Program-made: the position numbers and the translations under genes
The notes under the pieces: model-generated
Told to the model about the DNA's origin: nothing
Databases searched by the model: none
Seen by the model: the letters and a program-made list of their open reading frames with translations, nothing else
Shown: piece by piece, positions 23,492-35,224 of the stretch
How the letters are laid out: every line of letters starts with the position of its first letter
Numbering within the stretch: position 1 is the stretch's first letter
Assembly: GCA_025529335.1 (NCBI GenBank)
Contig: JAMYHX010000171.1
Span: 1 to 64,000 of the forward strand
Reading direction: 5' to 3'
Source: Rhizopus sp. PT2906
Lineage: Eukaryota > Mucoromycota > Mucoromycetes > Mucorales > Rhizopodaceae
Length of the DNA: 64,000 bases

Positions 23492-25407
23492 ATGAAAAAA
23501 GATCCTCTTCACATGAATTTCACTGCTTTTTATATTTGCTCTTTAATGAATAAACAGTTTATTGTAGAAGTAATATTCATATTAGCATTCATACCTGCTG
23601 CCATCGGTTACTATGCCAACTATAAAGGAAGATGGATACTTAGTTTATTCTGTTACCTGCTTTCTCTTTCGATTCTCCTGGCACCTTTCTTCCTCTATAC
23701 CACATTCAAATGTATTCAACACTGTATGCCATTGATATCACGTACACTGGTGAGGATAAGCAACCGACTTCGACCTATAGTACAAGCAGTATCAAAGAAT
23801 AGAGTTCTGGGACCAGCTATTAATCTTGTCGTTCGTTGTCATTTCTTTGTCATCTTTGTTGTCTTGCTGATGAGCGATCAACTGATTCGCAAGTTACTGA
23901 ATCCTTTTATACCACAACACGCAACAAAAAAACATCTATGTAAGATCCAATGGTGTGTATAAGCTCATAGCACTCACTTTTTTTTTTTTTTTTTTCGCGC
24001 TACAGCTGTCATTAATGTGGGTGACGCCAAATTTTTCAGATTAGGTAATCATCATCGTCATGATCCACCCAAGTCGTCCAAGTCCTTTGAGACCGAAAAA
24101 GGCTTCAAGCGACCCGAATACTCGTTGTCGATGGCCCATACGCTCTGTGTAGCGAGTAAATTGGCATATGAGGATGTTGACGTTGTCAAGCATGAACTCG
24201 AGCAGGCTGGCTTCGATGTCGTGAGCTCGTTCAAGCCAATTGGATACAAGGTTAGGTATAAATACTATATGCTGGATGTCATCTCTCATGGGAGCTTTAT
24301 AGAACGTATGTGCCTATGTTGTCGAAAAGGAAGGTGATGTTCTCTTGGTGTTTAGAGGCACAAACCCACTCAATATCCAAAACTACGTTACAAACATTGA
24401 TGCTGGTCTTACCGAGATCTTCTCGGCCGATACGCCGATGGGCAAAGTCCACAAGGGCTTCTGGGACGCTATGGGAGCAACAACGACAACACATGTTCAG
24501 GAAGAAGAGACCCGTATCCACCTTGAACTCAGTCATACCTCACTGTTACAGTCCATTGCCTCAGCCGTAAAAGCGACCATGCAGATCATGCGTATGGTGT
24601 CATTCAACATTTTCCAAAATGTGGTTGATCCAATTGATGCTAGCTGGGTTGCTACATCAGAGGTAAGGTATCATAGTCTCTATTCACAAGCAGAGACTTG
24701 GATTATGAGAGTCATGCAGGAGCGATCAGAGACAAGAAAAAGGTTGTTTATCACTGGCCATTCGTTGGGTGGTGCCTTGGCAACAGGTAAACACAAACAG
24801 GGGCTACTTTGAAAACATGAATGCTTATAAATATAGTATTTTTGGCTAAAATGATCCAATCAAAGAGTCCGTTGATACCTTACTTTGCTGGTTTATATAC
24901 CTATGGACAACCTAATATTGGTGATGAAGCATTTGGAAGATCCTTTGGACCCGAGATAACCTGTAAAATATTCAATCACACTTTTAACAATGGTAAATCT
25001 CTCCCCCTCTAAAGAATGATTTAGCCCATTCATGTTTCTATTTAGATGTCGTGCCTCGTATTCCCTATTGGTATAGTCCTCCTCCAGGCACACTTGTATT
25101 TATTGATGCAGCCTACAAAATTACCATTTACCCGCCAGATCCCAAGACGAATCAACCCGTTCCTGTCCGTCCTATATCCTACCTTCATCTCTCTGGTATA
25201 CTCAATCGACACGTGATCGGTCGATTAAAGCAGGAAACGTCTGTACGCATCTTATTCCGTCTCTTGTTACCATTCTTTATCAACGACCATTTCCCTTCTG
25301 ATTACAGTGACGCCTTACTCTCGGGAGATGTCGAATGGATTGTTATGGGTGAAAATGAAGGAGGAAATGAAGAAAAGGATGAAAACATGAGACGATACCA
25401 TGTGTAA
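23492..25407 (+). CDS. Membrane-anchored class 3 lipase
   Basis: Five exons (23492-23939, 24006-24250, 24303-24786, 24837-24992, 25046-25407) give about 564 residues. The N-terminal 130 residues contain two or three hydrophobic segments (for example VIFILAFIPAAIGYY and LSLFCYLLSLSILLAPFFL), so the protein is probably membrane-bound. The lipase 3 domain follows: VLLVFRGTNP (oxyanion region), GHSLGGALA with nucleophile serine near residue 385, then the DVVPRIPYW aspartate block. A DHFPSDY segment supplies a histidine candidate. Family members hydrolyse acylglycerols. A later ATG at 23513 is a possible alternative start that would shorten the N-terminus by seven residues. The substrate is not known. 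Confidence 0.85.
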
Positions 25408-25426
25408 TAGAATTTATTATAAACAT

Positions 25427-25981
25427 TTAACATTTTGGAAAAGTATCATTGTTGACATGAACGGTCACAGGCACGGACACAGGAGGCTGTTCAGGGCCAG
25501 TGGCGGGTGATGAGTTGGTGGGAGGAGCGTAATAAGGTGTGAAGAGAATGGAGAAATCGTATTGAGAAGGTGGATAACGAGAAAAGAAGTGGCAATTAGG
25601 AACATTAAATTGTTGGTTGTACACCTTGTTTTGAAGACCGGCAGGGTAAGGTGCACAATCAAGTGAAGAGGAGATCTTTAGTGATTGAGACTGTCCCCCT
25701 GAGCGATCTTTCCAAATAAATTCAGCCGCGAGTGAATTAAAATAGTAAGCGCTGAAGGGAGGATTGGCTACAAACAAATTTAGTATTTAGATACCATTTT
25801 TTTCTATTCTATTCTCTCTCTTACTTGTTTGTGAACCAACAATGGTATAAGTCAGATTGAAATGTGTTTTACTCGTGAGTTGTTGATTTGGTTGAGGCGC
25901 ATTGATGACAAGTACACTAGGGCTGTCAGCCAAGATGTAGTGAATAAGGAACAAAAAGACAGTAATGAATGGAATCAACAT
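25427..25981 (-). CDS. Small secreted protein, function unknown
   Basis: Two exons (25981-25825, 25767-25427) give about 165 residues. MLIPFITVFLFLIHYILADS is a clear signal peptide. The mature part begins SPSVLVINAPQPNQQL, resembling the first strand of fungal extracellular beta-sandwich proteins. It has several N-x-S/T sites and ends in a Pro/Ser/Thr-rich stretch with a terminal cysteine. No catalytic motif is seen. A Kre9/Knh1-like or GPI-anchored wall protein is possible, but I see no GPI tail. Its stop lies 19 bases from the convergent lipase gene. Confidence 0.7.
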
Positions 25982-26290
25982 GGAGAGAAATAAAGAAAAA
26001 AAAGGGAAAAGAGAAAGAAATAAGGAAAGAGTTTATCAGGAATAGTTGCTATAAATAAAATCCATTCAATGTGTGTAACTGCTTTCTTACAGTTGTCCAG
26101 AATAGAAGCAAGGTGGAGTTTTAAACCAATTCGATTGGTCAGTAATACGACCATGACCTTGTCGTCCAATCTGATTCCTTCTTTCTTTTCCCTCTCTTGA
26201 TTTAATCCAAGGTACACACTTATGCATCCATCCATCCATCCATTCATCCATACTCATCACCTCATTCATCAACCTGTAGAAACGTAAAAA

Positions 26291-26577
26291 ATGGCCAAAT
26301 CAAAGAACCACACCAACCACAACCAAAGTATGACAGATGATACAAAAAAAGAGAGAATAATAATAACTGACAATTGACAATTAGACAAGAAGGCCCATCG
26401 TAACGGTATCAAGAAGCCCGTCATTCACAAGTACCGCGCTCAAAAGAGTGTAAGTAATATCATAAAGATAAGAATTAGACCCATTGATATACTTTATAGT
26501 TGGACGCCAAGTTCCTCCGTAACCAACGTTTCGCCAAGAAGGGTACTGAAAAGGCCCTTGCTGCTACCAAGGCTTAA
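26291..26577 (+). CDS. RPL29: 60S ribosomal protein eL29
   Basis: Three short exons (26291-26327, 26385-26449, 26500-26577) encode 59 residues. It opens MAKSKNHTNHNQNKKAHRNG, the invariant eL29 start, and continues IKKP..HKYRAQKS, then LDAKFLRNQRFAKKG. eL29 is a very basic protein on the large subunit surface, near the P-site side. Each exon is too short to stand out as an open reading frame, so the gene is easily missed. Codon use (GCC, AAG, CGT, ACC) is richer in C/G endings than in its neighbours, as expected for high expression. Confidence 0.97.
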
Positions 26578-26724
26578 TTTATGTGTGTTTAATAAATCAG
26601 TGTGTATATGTATATACATTTGATATATTCCAGTTGGCAACAAACAATGCTTCTCTTTAATAAGAACACAATCAAAAAAAATAGACAAAAAAAATGACTC
26701 TTGCTCAGCAAGTTATGCACCCGT

Positions 26725-28144
26725 TTAGTATTCGATATCCTTTTACAAGCCAATTAGTCCATTGTGTGTGCTTATGCTCAGATAACTTACGTTGGCTTCA
26801 CAGTGCGCTTTCACATTTTCAAATACTTTAAGCATTTTTCTTCTGGCGCCTAAGGCTGCCACTCCCTTGTTTAGTAATTCTTGATCAGACATCTTGACCA
26901 TATCTTGCCAGCGCATATCACCAAATATAGGATTATATTTATGTAAACGAAGACTCCTGAGCCAAGCAGGCACATCTATTATATATGAGTATGAATCGCG
27001 TTGTCATTATGGTTTTTTTTTTTTTTACCTTTCAAAAGTTCCATGTCAACCACTTCAGAGGGTTTTTTGTTGTTATTGCTGTTACTTTCCTTGCCTGCAG
27101 TTGTTGTTGTTGTTGTAGCTGATGATGATCTACGACGACTATCATCAGATGCATTGTTCTTCATAGAGTAATCTTCTGCTGTTTCTGGCACAGCTGGGAT
27201 ATTATTGGTAGCAGCCGTACGTTGTTGATTTATGCGTGTCCTTCTGTTGAAAGTATCCTCAGTAGGAGGTGGTTGGATTTGGCTCCAGACTGAATATTGC
27301 CCAGGCAAGTTCCATTGACTGATATCCGCTGACTTGGGTCTCTCTGTCCCGATCGGTCCTACTACGTTAGTTCGCTGCCTTACATTGCTATTCCATTTTG
27401 GAACAAACAGACTATCGCTGCCTTCGATCACTGAATGAGGCCTGCTACTCGTGAACAAACTCTGTTGTTGTTGCTGTTGTTGTTGTTGAATGCGTCTAGC
27501 ATTATTATCGTCTAATAGGCTGTATCCAAATAGCCGATCCTCTGTATCTCCTAAAGCAAAGGAATGACGATTGTTCGTGTTACGCAAAACACCTGTCTTG
27601 TAAGGCAAAACAGACATCAATCTCTGACTGGCCTCGAGTTCAGCCTTTGCCATGGCACTGGCTAAGGGATGATCTGAATCATGATTTGGCGTCAAAAGAG
27701 AATAGAGTGGATCGCGTTTGACCATTTGTTGCAACAGATTGATAAAGAATCTCGCCTGCACTTGAGTCGAGTGCTGCAATAAGGTATACATCGTAGCTGT
27801 CTTTTCTGCTTCAGTCAAGTATCGAAACCATTGATCCACATGTTGCATCTCTTCTTTGAAATTCTTGAATTAAATGAGTAAAAAGGGGAAAGAAAAAGAA
27901 AAAAAAAAAAAAGTCATTTATACATACCTGGTCTAAAGTAGCAGAGGCCATTTCATCCAGATTGTTTTCATATCTTTGCAAGTCTTCAAACCAACGACCT
28001 GCAATATCAGCTATATCCCATCGATTTTTTGTAAAGTGTTCCTTACTGTTATGTATTATTACCTTCGTTTATAAAATGTCCTGGATTTATTATTTCAGAC
28101 ATAGGCCGAGTTGTTCTAGGCTTACTAAAATCATTTGGTAACAT
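26725..28144 (-). CDS. VTS1: SAM-domain RNA-binding regulator Vts1
   Basis: Five exons (28144-28063, 27998-27928, 27863-27029, 26975-26791, 26739-26725) give about 395 residues. The N-terminal region is the fungal Vts1 block: GRWFEDLQRYENNLDEMASA, then LDQNFKEEMQHVDQWFRYL with EAEKTATMYTLLQ. A Gln run (nine residues) and Ser/Thr/Asn-rich linker follow. The C-terminal SAM domain (VPAWLRSLRLHKYNPIF..LGARRKMLKVFE) carries the A-x-G-A-R-x-K surface that binds Smaug-recognition hairpins in mRNA. Such proteins recruit Ccr4-Not for mRNA decay. The last exon is only 15 bases (four codons plus stop), defined by an in-phase AG; read-through of the preceding donor would add about 14 other residues instead. 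Confidence 0.9.
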
Positions 28145-28516
28145 AGTAAAGCAAGAAAAAAAGAAAAGAAAAAAAAAAAGTTTAAAAAGAGAAAGAAGAA
28201 GAAGAAGAAAAAAAAAAAGGAATTTTTTTTTTTTCTGTAATTCATTTTGCTGTGTAAGACACTGTCTTATATACACAAGCATAGTGAGCAAGTGTTAAAG
28301 TCTAAAAAGTATAAAAATTTTAAAACACAGAAGGGATCAACGTCATGAAGACTTTATACATGCACGAGTTCAAGTTGCACTCAATTATTAAAAAAAAAGA
28401 GGTTATGCTTATCCAATTGCCTTTAATGTTTTTGTTCTTTATTATAATAAAAAGGGGGGAAGAAATGGCGTGAAGTATATGTTTTAAGGATGAAATAAAA
28501 ATTTTGCTTGTATTCA

Positions 28517-29631
28517 TTATGGATTCTTTTTCTTTCCTCTTGGTTGATTTTTATTTCCAGGATATCCAGTATATTTCGATCTCTTTTCTGCAGGCTTAAG
28601 GATCTAATAAAAGAAAGTGAATAAAACTCCAATGAATCGTGATTTTCTTTTTACCTGGAATGAACACATTAAAGAATCGTCTACGCTCATCATTGCACCT
28701 GCATTATCAAATTCACCACAATAGTTTGGAGCAGAAAAGATGGTAACCAATTGTCTCTTTGAGAAGAATTCATAGCCATCTTCGACTACTTGATGTGCTC
28801 TGCAGATAAGATCAATATCATGCTTCTGTAAGAATTTAGACACAATATCCGGACCAAATGTAAATGAGACACCACGGTCGTTTTCACTCCATCCGACGAT
28901 ATCTTTATCGGGATCAGACCATAGCAAATCACAGAGTAAACCAGTATCAGGTACATCTGTAGGTCTCATCACTCTACGAATTTGTTCAAAGCTTTGTAAA
29001 TCAGGAGAAAGACCACCATGCATACAAAAGATCTTTTCGTCCACCAAAGCAGCGATAGGTAAGCAGTTGAAACAGTCTGTGAAGGTCTTCCATAACTTAA
29101 TGTTGTATCTTCTCTTACATTCGTCATAAAAACCATAAATACGATTGATACTTGCACATTCATGATTTCCTCTCAAAATGAAAAAGTTTTCAGGATACTT
29201 GATCTTGTATGCCAACAGTAAACAGATTGTTTCCAAACTTTGCTTTCCTCTATCAACGTAATCACCCATAAACAAATAGTTACTCTGAGGAGGGAATCCA
29301 CCATATTCGAATAATCTCAAGAGATCATAGTATTGACCATGAATATCACCTATTACAATTTTAATATCTAAAACATCCATGGATTATAATTTAGTTTACC
29401 GCAGATTTTAATAGGTGCTTCTAAATCCAATAGGATAGGTTGACTCATAAAAATCTCACGAGCAGTTAAACAGAGGTATCGGATTTCATGTTCTCCTAGC
29501 TGCACTTGTTTGCCCGGTCTATTTCCTCTGACTTTATGATGGTTAATAAGAATAAAGTAGTCATAATTACGATAATCACCTTCTAATAAACGTTCAATAA
29601 TTGAATCCACATTAACATCCGGAAGGTCCAT
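28517..29631 (-). CDS. GLC7: Protein phosphatase 1 catalytic subunit
   Basis: Four exons (29631-29580, 29531-29400, 29349-28655, 28603-28517) give about 321 residues. Metal-binding motifs GDIHG (62-66), GDYVDRG (90-96) and GNHE (122-125) are intact, as are the RVxF-groove residues and SAPNYCGEFDN near residues 268-278. Fungal PP1 (Glc7) acts with many regulators in glycogen metabolism, mitosis and polarity. The first intron (29532-29579) is 48 bases, lies in phase and has no stop, so its retention would add 16 residues before VRGNRPGK. Removing it gives LLEVRGNRPGKQV, the normal PP1 sequence. The tail is Lys-rich and ends NP. Confidence 0.97.
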
Positions 29632-30319
29632 GATTCTAAAAGAGAAAAAAAAAATTTTTGTTAGTAATTTTTTATATGTAATATTAAACCCCTTTTTTTT
29701 TTGTGTGTGTGTGTATTTGTATAATACAAAAGGCAAAAGAAAGAGTATAAAAAATAAACCCAAGTGTGTTTTAAGCTTGTCTTGTTCTTTGTGTACGCGT
29801 AATAAAGTCTGAGTTGCATCATCTGCTGGCTTCATTCCGACTGTTGTCAAAATCTGATGAAGAATTATAATATAAAATAATAGACTGTAAAGTAGATGTA
29901 ATAAGAGATGGAGGAGAGATGGAAGGCAAAGAGGAGAGAAGTAAAGGAGAGAGAGAGAAAGAGATAAAGTTTGTCGTTACAAGGTTGAGTTTTTCTTTTT
30001 GTTGCATGTCTTGATGAACACATGGGTTTATTTTTTACATCCTGCCCTTTCTCTTGCTTTCTTTCTTTCTTGAAAGAAGGGGGTCGAATTTAATATGAAA
30101 AAGGGTAATAGCAACTTACAATTTACTGCCTCTGTTTTTCTCTCTTTTTTATGTTGGGAAATAAAAAAGAAAAAGTTTAATAAAAGAGGAAAACTAAAAA
30201 AAAGGGAAAAATTCAACCTCACCTTTGAGAGGACGAAAAGGAAGAAAAAAAAAGGCTCGTCATATAAACACAGTCACCTCACAGTTCTCTCTCTCTCTTT
30301 CTTCTTTCTCTTTTTCTCA
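29632..30319. promoter_or_regulatory. Divergent promoter region of PP1 and MED21
   Basis: The region between the two start codons is strongly strand-biased: poly-A, GA-rich and CT-rich tracts, a GTGTGTGT run near 29702-29713 and GAGAGA near 29947-29961. Such purine/pyrimidine tracts are typical of nucleosome-poor fungal promoters. I see no gene in it; apparent frames here are Lys/Phe-rich low-complexity shadows. Confidence 0.5.
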
Positions 30320-30907
30320 ATGGATAGATTAACACAGTTACAAGATGCTATTGATGCAGTAAAAATATATGCATGTTGTATAACTTTTTAGTAACTATTA
30401 TAGATGGCACGTATGTTTACAAACAGTATTTATTATGTTCATGAGAAATCATCCATGGCAGAGTTGAATAAAGATATACCCGTATCACAGCCAAAGAGTA
30501 ATAATAATAATAATAATAATAATAATGAAAAAGTAAAACTTTGGAGTTGTAACTGGTTATTATATAGTACAAGCAGATGAACCACAAGTATTTAAAGAAA
30601 ACATGCATGAATTAGTATCAGATTTAGTGAAAAAGGCAAAAGAAATTGACTCGCTTATTGAAGTATTACCGGGCATACAACAAACAGAAGAAGAACAAAT
30701 CGCGATATTGAAAGCATTAGAAGAGGAAAATAAGTTGGCAAATCAAGAATATGAGGATGCAGTTAAAGAAATGGGTAATAAAATAGATACTATGTATATA
30801 TATATATATACATATACATATCTGATCATTATTTAGAGAATGTCAAGGCACAGATCAATGACACTTTAAGGAGAATAGCAGACGAACAAAGCTTACAGCT
30901 ACAATAA
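30320..30907 (+). CDS. MED21: Mediator subunit 21 (Srb7)
   Basis: Four exons (30320-30358, 30404-30497, 30568-30774, 30837-30907) give about 136 residues. MDRLTQLQDAIDAMARMFTNSIYYVHEK is the standard Med21 start. An ELVSDLVKKAKEIDSLIEVLPG helix and a long coiled coil (ALEEENKLANQEYEDA..) follow. Med21 pairs with Med7 to form the hinge of the Mediator middle module. The second intron begins inside an AAT repeat (GTAATAAT..): splicing there removes a poly-Asn stretch and restores the frame as PKIQADEPQVF. Confidence 0.93.
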
Positions 30908-31170
30908 TACCCCCCTACTTTTATTTTCATGTATACAAAAAAAAAAAAGAGAGACTCGACAAGTATCAATAAAACATGTCTCAATTGTAAAAAGCCATGA
31001 CTCACTTTCTCTCCAAGATCTTATCTAAAGAGGGCGTCATCTTTAGCGGACGATTTTTTCTCATGCATTAAAGCATGATTATACCCAGCAAGTACAACGA
31101 AAAAGTATTTTTATAAAAAGGGAAATTTCCTTGACTTTCTTTTCTTTCTTCCTTTCTTGTTTATCTTTTG

Positions 31171-32190
31171 ATGTCACAACAAATACCCATCAACATAACA
31201 AACTTACATCCAGAACAAAGACCAACGTACTTGAGTAACTCATTTCGATCATTCGTAAGCTCTTACTCGAGAGCATCCATGATGCATATGGCAGAAAATG
31301 TCGTATTGTCTGACGGTGGTTTAGTATGTAACACTGAACTATGTACCTTAATATGAACAATTAAAACCTTAAATAATAGTCGGACGATGAAGAAGATGGC
31401 CTTTCGATATATTCAAGTAGACCCCATTCTATTACCACAGCACAAGAAGCACACGAACAATCTCCTTTACTACACAAGACATCCACTAACCATAGTATCA
31501 TGACAGTAGCAGATAGTTATCACACCTCACCCAAAAAGTCAACCTTTATGCAAAGTGTATTCAATTCTATCAATATTCTCTTGGGTGTAGGCATTCTTGC
31601 TTTACCTCTAGGGTTCAAGGTATGTTATAAAAAATGGACTGATCTCCAAATCACAAATTTAATGATACATTAAAAAAAGAGCGCAGGGTGGGTCATTGGC
31701 CTGGGCATCTTTGTCTTTTGCTTCTGTTTGACCAATTACACGGCCAAAGTACTGATCAAATGCTTAGACTTGAACCCAGAAGCAAAGACATATGGCGATA
31801 TTGGTGCATATACCTTTGGCATGCGTGGACGTGTATTCATTTCTATTCTTTTCTTGACAGAGCTCATCACGTGCAGGTAAACGACATAGATTTCCTTTTT
31901 AGTCATCATTCGCTTCAACGCCCTTAACTCGTTTAAAAGCATTGCGCTTGTCGTATTACTCACAGATGGCATTGCCTCTCTATTTCCTGGTTATGACTTG
32001 GTCTGGTTGCGCTTGGTTAGTTTTATCATCTTGACACCTACCTTGATCTTGCCTGTGCGATATCTGTCTTATACCAGCCTGCTTGGCATTCTTAGTGTGT
32101 TTAGTCTGTTGCTTGTTATTCTCTACGATGGCTTTACAAAGGTTGATGCACCTGGAAGTTTAAGAGAACCGGCGGTAAGAAATAGTTTTC

Positions 32191-32234
<44 letters not shown>

Positions 32235-32894
32235 AAGATAAATCAAACTCGCTCTTGTTTATAGGATACATCCGTTTTACCAAACAACTGGTTTGATGTA
32301 CCGCTTAGCTTTGGATTGATCATGGCAGGGTTTGCAGGACATGCTGTGTTCCCAACGATCTATCACGATATGGACCATCCAAAAGAGTATAGAAAGATGG
32401 TAAATGTGACTTATCTGACGACATCCATCATCTATCTCACAGTGGCAGCTGCTGGCTACATCATGTTTGGATCTAGCACCATGCAAGAGATTACACAAAA
32501 CTTGATGGCCATACCACAATATAATCAAACCGTCAATCGACTCGCCGTTTACCTCGTCGCTCTCAATCCCATCGCCAAATACGGACTGACACTCAACCCT
32601 GTCATCTTGACTTGGCAGACATGTCTACCTCGTCGCTTGGGTAAATTGATCAGCATCGTCTTGACGACCATCACCATGGTGATTTTGGTAACACTGCTAC
32701 CCAACTTTGACCAGGTTATATCTCTCCTCGGCGCCTTCTTTTCCTTCTTTATCTCTGGTATCTTCCCTCTTGTCTGCCATATTAAATTGTTTAGACATAC
32801 CATGACCAAGACAGAACTCTTGATCAATATCTTTTTGCTATTTGTTGCTTCCTTTATGGCTCTTTCGGGCACGATTAAAAGTTTTATTAAATAA
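31171..32894 (+). CDS. Vacuolar amino-acid transporter, AVT/AAAP family
   Basis: Five exons (31171-31323, 31380-31619, 31680-31876, 31940-32174, 32265-32894) give about 484 residues. After a polar N-terminus of about 110 residues with acidic and Ser-rich stretches comes the family signature FNSINILLGVGILALPLGF, then about ten further membrane segments. These include WLRLVSFIILTPTLILPVRYLSYTSLL and the conserved FAGHAVFPTIYHDM loop. AVT1-type carriers exchange neutral amino acids for protons across the vacuole membrane. The last intron holds back-to-back T and A runs (about 14 and 25 bases). The substrate cannot be told from sequence. Confidence 0.9.
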
Positions 32895-32929
32895 ATTTTA
32901 ATATTTTTTTTTTTTCTTTTCTGCTTGAC

Positions 32930-34453
32930 ATGATCACACCTACATTTAAAGTAGATCAAGATGACAATTTTGTTTATATTACCATCAATACGCCACATGT
33001 TAGGGTACTGTGTGTTTATACATTAGATTATTTAAAAACTAATACAAAAAAAAAGGCACAAGATGTAGATTTATATGTTGAAGGCAGTGAATTTCGATTT
33101 TATTTACGACCTTACTTTCTAAGGTAATGTCAACACCCTCTTTTTTAGAACTAAATATTGACAATCAACATAGATTACATTTTCCTGGAAACATAATCGA
33201 GGACGATCAATCCAAAGCGACATATGATCCTTCAGCAGGGCAATTCACAATCAAAGTCTCTAAGGAAACCAAAGGCGAACAGTTTGCCGACTTGGATCTG
33301 TTGACAAAGTTACTGGCACGTACCGGAGAAACAGAAAAAAAGAAGAAACCGATGATTGAGGTTGTAGGCGAAGAAAGTACCGAGATGGAAGAAGCTGAAG
33401 AGTTTAATTGGGAGATACCTCAAGAGTTACCCAAGGAGCAACTGAGTACGCATACATATTATGGATTCAATCAGCAATATACGGGATACTTTACACATGT
33501 TCAAGAGACATTGAATGAGATTAATGATATCCAGAGTCCAGAGACATCCACAATCGAGTCACGACGTGAAGAACGTCTGCAGTTGGAGAATGAGCGGTTT
33601 GATGAGGACCATTATTGTACGGACTTTGCCGAGGATGAAGACATTAGACAGCTGATGAAGTACAAGACGGTGTATGCCAAGGAGCTAAAGAGGATGCAAA
33701 AGGAAAATGACGAGGCAAAGATGACGTTTACGAGCCAAGAGGAAGAGATGATGCGTCAGTTGCCACGCAAGGAGTATTTAGTTTCAAATGAAAAAAGCGT
33801 CTATCTTGGTCTTGTGGACTTGTTATTCGCTTACAGCTATAATCACCGCATGACCGAAGGAGAAGGAAATGTGGAGTCAGCTTGGTGTGTCGGCAAGCTG
33901 AGTTCAACCTTGTCCTGTTTAGAGGTATTGTTTTTTCTCACACAAACAAATACATATGAAAATACTAAACTTTATTAAAGCAATTTTCTACATTGAAAGA
34001 AGTCATCATCACATCCTTTAGACGATCTCTCATCTATCCACTCTATCGACACTTTGAATTTTCAGAAAAGGTCGTTCAAGATGTCTATATCCTCTTTAAA
34101 CTGGGCAAACGAGCGATATTAAAAGCGTTACTGGAAATGAAATACATATTTGACCACCATGACGTTTATTATATTTACAGTAAAATCTATTTAGATGACT
34201 ACTGTGTGTGGATCCAGCACGCAAGGTAAGAAAAAATAAATAAGCATACAAACTTTTCAAACCAACAATTATGATGTAGTGATCATGTTTTGAGAACATT
34301 AGCGCATGAACTTCATCATTTGAAAATAAACAAGAATGAACTAGGATGGGATTTAGATGAGATAGAAGAGGTAATTATACAAAAAAGGGAAAAATCAAAG
34401 TTAACCAAAAAAAGTAGATTGCGAAAAATTATTTAAGCCAAATGCATGAATGA
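32930..34453 (+). CDS. SHQ1: H/ACA snoRNP assembly factor Shq1
   Basis: Six exons (32930-33004, 33056-33123, 33174-33924, 33981-34225, 34280-34370, 34418-34453) give about 421 residues. Residues 1-90 form a CS (p23-like) domain starting MITPTFKVDQDDNFVYITI and continuing YFLRLHFPGNI. An acidic linker follows, then the SHQ1-specific helical domain with YLVSNEKSVYLGLVDLLFAYSYNHR, SFRRSLIYPLYRHFEF and YYIYSKIYLDDYCVWIQHA. Shq1 shields Cbf5/dyskerin before RNA binding, by mimicking RNA, and is needed for H/ACA snoRNPs. The stop is 11 bases from the stop of the opposite-strand coiled-coil gene. Confidence 0.95.
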
Positions 34454-34464
34454 TGGCATATGTA

Positions 34465-35091
34465 CTACTTGGTTATCTCCTTCTGTTGCTCGACTCTTGC
34501 CATTTCATCCTTCTGTCTTCTAATAATCTATAATAATATAGAAATGTTATTTAAATCAATAAATGGAGTTTAAACCTTACTTGGCCATTTGTGCCTCCAA
34601 TTCCTGCTGGATATGCGGTAATTTGATCATTCCGCTCTGTGCACGTATCTCATTGACCTCATCTGTAAAATTAGTTGGTAATAATGATCATCGACATGTA
34701 CTATTCATTTACCTTGAAGTGGTTCATACTGTTCTATTCTATACTTGGTCACGTTCTTTTCTAATTCTTCGTGTTCTCTTGTCAGCTGTGTCTCTGCTTC
34801 CGTGACTGAATCTAAATCACGTTGAATACTTTGAAGCATATCAAATAGTAATCTCTTTTCTTTAGACAATCGTTGCTTTTCTGTATTGATTTGTTCCAGC
34901 AGACCCTTCTTTTGTTCTAATAGTTCTGTCTTTGATAAAAGCGTATTCTTTACATCAATCAATGCCTGTGTCTTTTGTCTTTAATGATTTAATATAAAGT
35001 AATAGTACACCAACACATGTCTTTACTTTAATAGATCAAGTGATTGAAGTTGACTTTTAATCAAGTTGGCATCTACTGTTTGGCTGTTCAT
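34465..35091 (-). CDS. Small coiled-coil protein, function unknown
   Basis: Four exons (35091-35027, 34978-34713, 34662-34581, 34519-34465) give about 155 residues. Nearly the whole chain is predicted coiled coil by eye: heptads of L, I and K/E run from LIKSQLQSLDLLKQK through LEQINTEKQRLSKEKRLL to EELEKNVTKY. A short turn (IRAQSGMIKLPHI) and a last helix ending in QQKEITK follow. I do not recognise the family; kinetochore, spindle-pole or adaptor coiled-coil proteins are candidates. The last acceptor was chosen at 34520 because the nearer AG (34541 region) would shift the helix into a nonsense frame. Confidence 0.7.
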
Positions 35092-35224
35092 TGTAATGAA
35101 AGAGAGAGAGAGAGAACAAAAAAATAGGTGTGGCTAAACCAGTCACTTTTTTTAATTTTTTTGTTTTCCCCCCTCCACTCTTTCTCTCTCTAAGCTTGCT
35201 CTTTTTTTTTAAATTCCTTGCATT

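Noticed and set aside
26224..26252. CATC tandem repeat as a CRISPR-like array
   Set aside because: Simple four-base microsatellite in a eukaryotic promoter; no spacers.
28049..28291. Longer N-terminus for VTS1 (MLTMLVYIRQC..)
   Set aside because: The upstream part is a Phe/Leu/Lys low-complexity translation of homopolymer DNA; the ATG at 28144 leads directly to conserved sequence.
29586..29850. Extended N-terminus of PP1 upstream of 29631
   Set aside because: Lys/Phe-rich translation of a poly-A/T leader; PP1 proteins normally start near MDLPDV-like sequence.
33124..33173. Apparent start MSTPSFLELNIDN of a separate 283-residue protein
   Set aside because: It begins inside a GT..AG intron of SHQ1; removing the intron gives the expected CS-domain sequence YFLRLHFPGN.
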